Part shown: positions 57,790 to 64,000 of the stretch, piece by piece | How positions within the stretch are numbered: the stretch's first letter is position 1 | Layout of the letters: the number at the start of each line of letters is the position of its first letter | NCBI GenBank assembly: GCA_015680685.1 | Contig: MNCI01025042.1 | Span: 578,649-642,648 of the forward strand | Length of the DNA stretch: 64,000 bases | Direction of reading: 5' to 3' | Source of the DNA: Gnetum montanum | Lineage: Eukaryota; Streptophyta; Gnetopsida; Gnetales; Gnetaceae | Notes under the pieces: generated by a model | Databases searched by the model: none | What the model was told of the DNA's origin: nothing | The model's input: the letters and a program-made list of their open reading frames with translations, nothing else | Position numbers and translations under genes: made by a program

Positions 57790-60563
57790 TTAGAATGGAG
57801 GATAGCCCCCATAGCTAAATGGTTGAGCATGGCTAGAATTAATAGATGGAAGGTGGGGATCCTTGCATGTTGGAAATATTAGGACCTGGTCATACTTAGC
57901 CCATTGGGGTTCACACACTTGATTAGAGTTGACATAGTGGGGCAAGTTATAAGATGTGGTTAATTTATAAGGAGTTGACCCACTATGGTACTTGTGACCA
58001 TAAAATGGTATGCAAGGATCAACATGTCTCCCCATGTGGCAATATTCATTGCGCCCCATAATTATTGGAGTATTGAGTGGTGGCCTTGATAAGGTAACAT
58101 GAGGCGTTGGGTTCGAAGAGGAACAGGCACCATAGTATTGTATTTGTGCTGAGTTGGCAGATGCAGTGGTTTCTAAACTATGGTGTCCCTTTCGACGATC
58201 ACGTCTAAAGAAGGGATGCCTTCGATGTTGTGAAGGACCTCCACTTCTATTGACAGTAGCAACATAAGTAATGTTTGTGGGTTGGTGCTATGGTGCAAAA
58301 TCTTTTGGCATAGCTGGTGGTGATGTAGAAGGGGGTGAAGTATGAGAATATTGAGGTTGAGGGGAAGTGTAAGGCACATGAGGTGGTGATCTTGTTGGAG
58401 AGGACATGGGTGGATAGTACTCGGGAGAATGATAACGATGAGGTGAGGTAGAGGATGCTAATCCCGTTGGAGAAACATGGTGTTGAACATAATAAGCATT
58501 TGGTGCTATGAGATACGAAGGGTATGGTCCAGTTGGCGGTGGCCTCCCCCATGACTGAGGTTTTTGCCACTGTTGTTGGACACAGTATTTCTGTATGAAC
58601 TCTGGATGTAACATTCCTCCCCAATGCTCATGTAAATGTGACAAGATTGGGCATTGACCTTTTGGGTGATTGTACAAGCAAATATTACATTGATACGTAT
58701 GATTGGCAGTTGAGTTCTTATCCCTATTCTCTTCTACCATTTGTTTCGATTGTCCCATGGTGTCCTGTCCTGTTTCTCGATTTGGCATAGTTCTTCCTCT
58801 AATAATGTTGGCATATTCTCCACATCTTTCATGTACCCAGTCCGTCATCTTATTGATCTTTGTCTCAATTTCATCTAGTGATTGTAGGATTGGCAAAGAT
58901 GATTCCACCTCCTTGAAGTGAGTTGACTTCTCCTCTTCATGATCATGGACCCTTGTTGAGTTGAGATTTTGGTCCTGTTGAGAACCTTCAACAATCTCCC
59001 ATTTAGTTATTTCTCCTTCTTCTTTTGCTATCCGCTTAATAAGCTCTTGAAAATGATGGGTTTGTAGCTCATATAGTTGACCTTGGGTGTACATCCCTAG
59101 GGTCTCCCTTGTTTCATTACGGAGCCCATCTATTATATGGTACATTAGCCTCTCCTCGGAGAACCCATGCTGTGGGCAATTGTTTAACAGTGCATAATAT
59201 CTTTCTAAAGCCATGTCCAAGGGTTCATGTTGCGCTTGTTTCCATTCTTGGATTTGTCTCCTCAAGGCTGAAACTCTCGCCTAGCTTTGATATCTTTCGT
59301 TGAAAAGTTCTACCATTTTCAGCCAACGTCGAATTGATTTTGGTTTTAACGACCTATACCATACTTTTGCTTGGCCAACGAGTGTCAAAGGAAAGAGCTT
59401 AAGTTTTTGCCACCCATTATGAATATTTTTCCATGTACAGGCATCATAGAAGGCTTGTAAATGTTGTTGCAGATCTAAATCATAGCCTCTTGAAAACTTG
59501 GGAAAGTTGTTTAAATCAAGCATGGGTAGACAACTTTCCTTACGATGCCTACGGGCTATTCGAACAGCCTCTTGTATTTCCGTTAAGCTTGTAGTGGCCA
59601 GTAGGGGTTCATCGTCATCGGGTAAGTTATGCTTTCGTGCGTTGGGAAGATGTTGTCTTCGTTTATGTTTATAAGAAACCCCCACCTCCTTGAAGTGAGT
59701 TGATTTCTCTTCTTCATGATCACGGACCCTTGTTGAGTTGAGATTTTGGTCCTGTTGAGAACCTTCAAAAATCTCCCATTTAGTTATTTCTCCTTCTTCT
59801 TTTGCTATCTACTTAATAAGATCTTGGAGTTGATGGGTTCGTAGCTCATATAGTTGACCTTGGGCATACATCCCAAGGGTATCCCTTATTTCATTACGGA
59901 GCCCATCTATGATATGGTACATTAGCCTCTCCTCGGAGAACCCATGGCCTAGGTAGTTGTTTAACAGTGCATAATATCTTTCGAAGGCCATGTTCAAGGG
60001 TTCATGTTGCGCTTGTTTCCATTCTTGGATTTGTCTCCTCAAGGCTAACACTCTCGCATAGGTTTGATATCTTTCATTGAAAAGTTCTACCATTGTTGGC
60101 CAACGTCAAATTGATTTCGGTTTTAATGACCTATACCATACTTTTGCTTGGCCAACGAGTGTCAAAGAAAAGAGCTTAAGTTTTGCCACCCATTATCAAT
60201 GTTGTTCCATGTATAGGCATCACATAAGGCTTGTAAATGTTGTTGTGGATCTAAATCATAGCCTCCTGAAAACTTGGGAAAGTTGTTTAAATTAAGCATG
60301 GGTAGACAACTTTCCTTACAATGCCTGCGGGCTATTCGAATAGCATCTTGTATTTCCGTTAAGCTTGTAGTGGCCAATAGGGGTTCATCATCATTGGGTA
60401 AGTTATTCTTTCGTGCATTGGGACAATGTTGTCTCCGTTTATGTTTATAGGAAATCCCCACCTCGGGTTGCATACTCCAATCTTCATTGTCATAATATTC
60501 GTTGGTTCTCCAATGAATTGCCTCACTAGATGTGGCATTATTATAGTCTTGTAGGAGAGACAT
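57790..60563 (-). pseudogene. Gag of the TR-GAG element, with a 777-bp internal tandem duplication
   Basis: Gag starts at 60,563 (MSLLQDYNNATSSEAIHWRT). Copy A (60,563-59,809) and copy B (59,685 onward) repeat the same capsid region: NNFPKFSGGYDLDPQQHLQA, then FPLTLVGQAKVWYRSLKPKS, MVELFNERYQ, RRQIQEWKQAQHEPL and MYHIIDGLRNE. This is a typical Ty3 capsid. Copy A has a one-T deletion near 60,180 and a TAG near 59,810. Copy B has TAG at about 59,281 and 58,288 but otherwise one frame to 57,790. Near 58,690 CNICLYNHPKGQC is a zinc-knuckle-like motif. A long Pro/Ser/Tyr-rich C-terminal region follows. Confidence 0.85.
58907..60458 (-). repeat. 777-bp tandem duplication inside gag
   Basis: Equivalent positions lie 777 bases apart (ccttgttgagttgag at 58,951 and 59,728). 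CCACCTC is found at both outer ends and once at the junction (about 59,684-59,692), pointing to microhomology-mediated duplication. The copies have diverged by substitutions and small indels. Confidence 0.85.
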
Positions 60564-60680
60564 GGTTGTAAATTTGTGTGTGATTTAATTACAATTATTA
60601 TTATTATTTTTCTGAAAGATACATCGTCAAGGCTTTGTTATAGCGATCTTGTGTGATGTAACTAATCTAAATAACTAGCA

Positions 60681-60702
60681 CCATCCCTAGCAACGGTGCC
60701 AA
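60681..60702 (-). other. Primer-binding site of the TR-GAG element
   Basis: The minus strand reads TTGGCACCGTTGCTAGGGAT directly after the TCATCA end of the 5' LTR. It matches the TGGCRCCGTTGCC-GGGGA pattern used by many plant Ty3 elements. Confidence 0.75.
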
Positions 60703-61563
60703 TGATGAGAGGCGAGGTACCCCTACACTCAACCATACAAATATGAGCTTTCACGCATGATCCGGTCGAACTCTGTGGACAGGCTAGTTGTGGTATCTAG
60801 ATAGTTACACGTTGATCGCAGTTCGCTGTCTTCCCACCTGGACTAGTATTTGCTTTGTCACGTATGGTTTAGTCCAGAATGAGGCATATGATGTGATCGT
60901 AGACTAGTGCTACTCCTAGAGACAATGGAAAATAATCTTGATTAAACTAATGAGCAATAGGAAATGAGTCGAAGCTAATCATCTGTACATATCTTGGACC
61001 TCTTGCACGACTACTACTGGGATTACCAAGCACAGATCCTAGATACGCTACTGGGTTGCCAAGTAGTCACACTTAAATGCTCGTGATTAAGTCGTACTCA
61101 TTCTGCATTTAATAACAGGAATAGTAAATGATGATAAATAAATATTAACTAAGAAAACAATAAATAACAATAACAATTAACAATAATAATTAAATAATTA
61201 AAACTAAGTGAATGCTGCAATGATGAAGTAATCTCGATCTTTATTTTCGGTCATGTGCACGTCCAAGTACATCACACTCAAATAAAGGTGTTGTACAATT
61301 ATAAGCATCACTCTGCGGGCATGCACTAGGAAAATAATCTAACTCTTACGGAAACAAAATGCAAGGGCGTCGCTACAACTACTCAAAAGATTCCTAAATG
61401 AGGCGAAAGGCCCTCTTATTTATAGGCCAGGATAGGCGGTTGCATAAATGGGGCCACGTTGACGCAGGAAGGCTACGTCGACGGGCCCGCGTCAACGCGG
61501 CCGCGTATATGGGGCCTCGTATACACGGCCTAGTCGACGCATCGACTATACAGTGCTTCATCA
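60703..61563 (-). repeat. 5' LTR of the TR-GAG element (861 bp)
   Basis: Pairs with 55,032-55,906. Missing relative to it is a short tract near 60,977 (the other LTR has tagcctaagtgcgatgagca-like extra sequence). The region matching the 22-bp palindrome is changed here and richer in CpG (gcgtcaacgcggccgcg). Confidence 0.9.
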
Positions 61564-61568
61564 GTAAG

Positions 61569-64000
61569 TTATATTATATTTAATGTACCTCTATATTTTA
61601 TGTAAGTTCTACAAAATTATTGCATTGATTGTATGTATTTGGGGTACATATAAATAATTTTTTTTTGTGTTCTAACATTCCTTGCCCTAAAAAGATGTTA
61701 GTTATTAGTAGTCAACTTAATTAAACATGAAAGCTCATGAATTCATAACTCAGTTAATCTTTTATTTTTTCAACTTTAATCTTTGGGTTAGATACAATGA
61801 TACAAATGTTAATATTAACTTGCTATGTCCCTAAGGAGTTGTGCAATTAATGGTTATTTCTTCATTACATGTGAACGAATGTTAAGTAGGCTCAAAAAAT
61901 ATTAGATCCACTTGATATAGCTAAGTAATCCATGTTTTTGAAATTAAGCAATGAACATAAGCTTAAATAGTACAAGGTCTTTTTATGTTGGTGGGGATAA
62001 CCTACTTTGTTATAACATATGACTTATGACTTGCAAGTAGCAAGTTTGATCCTAAGGGATATGCTAAGACACGAAGCACGGTAATATATGCATATACATA
62101 TACATACATACATACATATGCATTCAAGCTATGATGTTAAGACAATAGTCAATCATAAAAAATCATGATCAAGTCATTTATCTAAATAAGAAAGTTCAAT
62201 TTATGCTTACAATAATTTTTATAAATAAAATATGTTGTCAATCTCATAGGGCACTTAATATTATTGGTTCTTTTACAAGATAGGTAGAACTTGAAAAGGT
62301 ATGTGTATGGATTAGTAATCATTGTATACAATCTTAGGATGGTAAGGATTGTTTATTAAGGGTATTGAAACCTAAAACAATTTGCCTATAAGTACACCCC
62401 AAGACATATAGCCAACATGATACTTTAGAAGAGTTATAGGGCAATATAATCATTCTTACAAAGTAGCACAAGCTTATGATACTTTATTTAGAAGTCTAGT
62501 AGATAAAAATACTATTGCTTAAAACAAAGTAGGTCTAATCTCTAAATTTTTAATACTTTTTTGAATTGGCATAAAGAGGAAAAATTTTAACAATAGATAT
62601 TTTGTTGAAGTAAGAATAGATGATGGTTGATAGATGTTATTTCTATAAGAATGCTTAAGAAAAGGGCAACTATATCTTTTTGCATCGCCCTAAATTTGTC
62701 CATATTTGGAATATAGTTTGGAAAGCTATAATTCAACATTTCATTCATCTAAAATATTTAGAAGATCCTACCTCAACTTTAATATTTTTTGCAAAATAAT
62801 GAAACTTGGAGCTTGTTGTACAACCCCTACCTATACAAGAGGGTAGATGTAACCCACTATAAACATGTTACACCAAGTAACAACTTCAACTTGGATTGGT
62901 GAAACTTGATAAATTAATAAATATTAGGGTACTTTACTAGTACATTTAGTGTTTTCAATTTGCAAAGAAAGAAATTGGCATACTTTTGTAACAACAAAAA
63001 GCAATCTAAATAGGCTAAGATGGCCAACAATAAAAATTAGAAGGATAATGTAATACCATTCTTCATAATACCATCCTTTGATACTAAGTTTGTATAAATC
63101 TCCATTGAATATGTCATGAAGCTCAAATTAAAAATAAACCCTTATAATATTCTTTTTTTTTCTTTTTCCAATGAATCTAAGTTTAAATATAGATTAATAT
63201 GTAAAATTTAAGTAGTCATTTATTAATGTCATTACACTTAAATTAAAATTCATAATTAACAATCTTTTTGTTTTTGGGGGTATAATTCCACTTTGTTAAG
63301 TTAATATTTAAATTTTATAAAATAAATATATAATGCTTATCTAATAGATCCTTCGACTCTTGAACTTAATAAAACCTTAATTTTATTTTAAATTTCATAA
63401 TTCTTTATAATATTCTCTAAAGATTCAATATTCATAAAAAATAAAAAGAAATTTCTACTAATCATTCATGTAAGTTATAGTAGAGTGTTGTGTGTGTGTA
63501 TAGGGTGAAATAGTTTATAATTAGTTATGTTTATAAATAATTGGGCATTATATATACTTTTTCATTAATAGTTACCATTTATGCTTAAATATTTATATAT
63601 TTGAAGTTATGTTTTTCTTACTCTTTTAATGGTTATTATTTGTTATGGCTATGAAATCCATTACTTACTTAAAAAATAAATTAGATATAGGATGGTATTT
63701 TTTTTGTTCAAGATATTTCAGTGTTATAGTCTTCCTTCTTAGTAAGAAATTCTCACAATGTATTACCCACTTAATTATTTAATCATTATCATAAACTTAG
63801 CCTTATCTTAAAGATATCAACATTATATATAGCTACATGAATTCTTTCATCATTTGACTATGTCAAAAGTTGTTACTAAATATCTTGATAAGATACAGAT
63901 TATTTGCATTTTGCATATTAACAAAAACTACTAATCATATCTTATTTCATAGAAACTTCATATTCATTTTAATGTTATGTAGCTTTCAATGAGTAGAAAT
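61569..64000. other. AT-rich stretch with one SINE-like copy and a microsatellite
   Basis: A SINE-like head is at 61,994-62,075 (plus; cttgcaagtagcaagtttg, atgctaagacac). An ATAC/CATA microsatellite is at about 62,086-62,120. The dispersed block acaccccaagacatatagcc is at 62,392-62,445. No gene seen in the remainder. Confidence 0.45.

Larger units (their letters stand above)
55027..61568 (-). mobile_element. Complete gag-only LTR retrotransposon (TR-GAG type)
   Basis: Two LTRs (55,032-55,906 and 60,703-61,563) share sequence along their length, start TGATGA, end TCATCA, and are flanked by the 5-bp target duplication GTAAG (55,027-55,031 and 61,564-61,568). Orientation is minus: the primer-binding site follows the right LTR and a GGGGGTA polypurine tract precedes the left LTR. 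The 4.8-kb interior has gag only. No RT, RNase H or integrase motif is seen in any frame, so transposition would need enzymes from another Ty3 element. This fits the published TR-GAG class of non-autonomous elements. Confidence 0.88.

Overview
The window looks like nuclear DNA of a land plant with a large, repeat-rich genome. Ty3/gypsy elements with a second, archaeal-type RNase H, RTE and L1-like LINEs, tRNA-derived SINEs and GT-AG introns all point to a plant. A gymnosperm or another large-genome lineage is possible, but nothing here fixes the species. I see no intact, confidently functional host gene. Almost every recognisable coding stretch is a transposon remnant with nonsense and frameshift changes.

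Layout. 1-3,652 (minus): a six-exon gene that I could splice by hand with matching exon phases. It has a minus-strand TATA box at about 3,874-3,881 and a first intron full of GCGTATACGC palindromes. 4,428-7,798 (plus): reverse transcriptase, degenerate RNase H, archaeal-type RNase H and integrase of a Tat/Ogre-like Ty3 element. 8,638-10,149: an LTR (LTR-A). 10,160-12,500: gag and protease of the same kind of element, without pol. About 14,080-16,626: a second LTR (LTR-B) with a duplicated U5. Arrays of short hairpins with a constant 11-nt loop and varying stems flank pol and sit before both LTRs.

16,744-17,890: 5' LTR, primer-binding site and gag start of another LTR element. 17,950-18,720 and 36,520-37,260: two related TATA-bearing, LTR-like repeats. 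20,140-21,524: an L1-like LINE insertion with target-site duplications and a 5' inversion. 25,370-26,436 (plus) and 51,250-52,590 (minus): RTE-type LINE remnants. 28,240-31,419: an unrecognised degenerate coding region ending in a poly(A) run. 31,430-38,130: several fragments of one LINE family. 38,130-50,440 is mostly AT-rich, with local tandem duplications and a CpG-rich island at 44.6-47.2 kb that is the most host-gene-like part. 50.4-54.9 kb carries several tRNA-derived SINE-like repeats.

55,032-61,563 (minus): a complete gag-only LTR retrotransposon (TR-GAG type). Its LTRs are 875 and 861 bp, the TSD is GTAAG, a primer-binding site is present, and gag carries a 777-bp internal tandem duplication. 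61.6-64 kb is AT-rich, with one SINE-like copy and a microsatellite.

The most interesting candidates are the covarying hairpin arrays, the spliced gene carried in reverse beside the Tat-like pol, and the palindrome array shared by that gene's intron and LTR-A.
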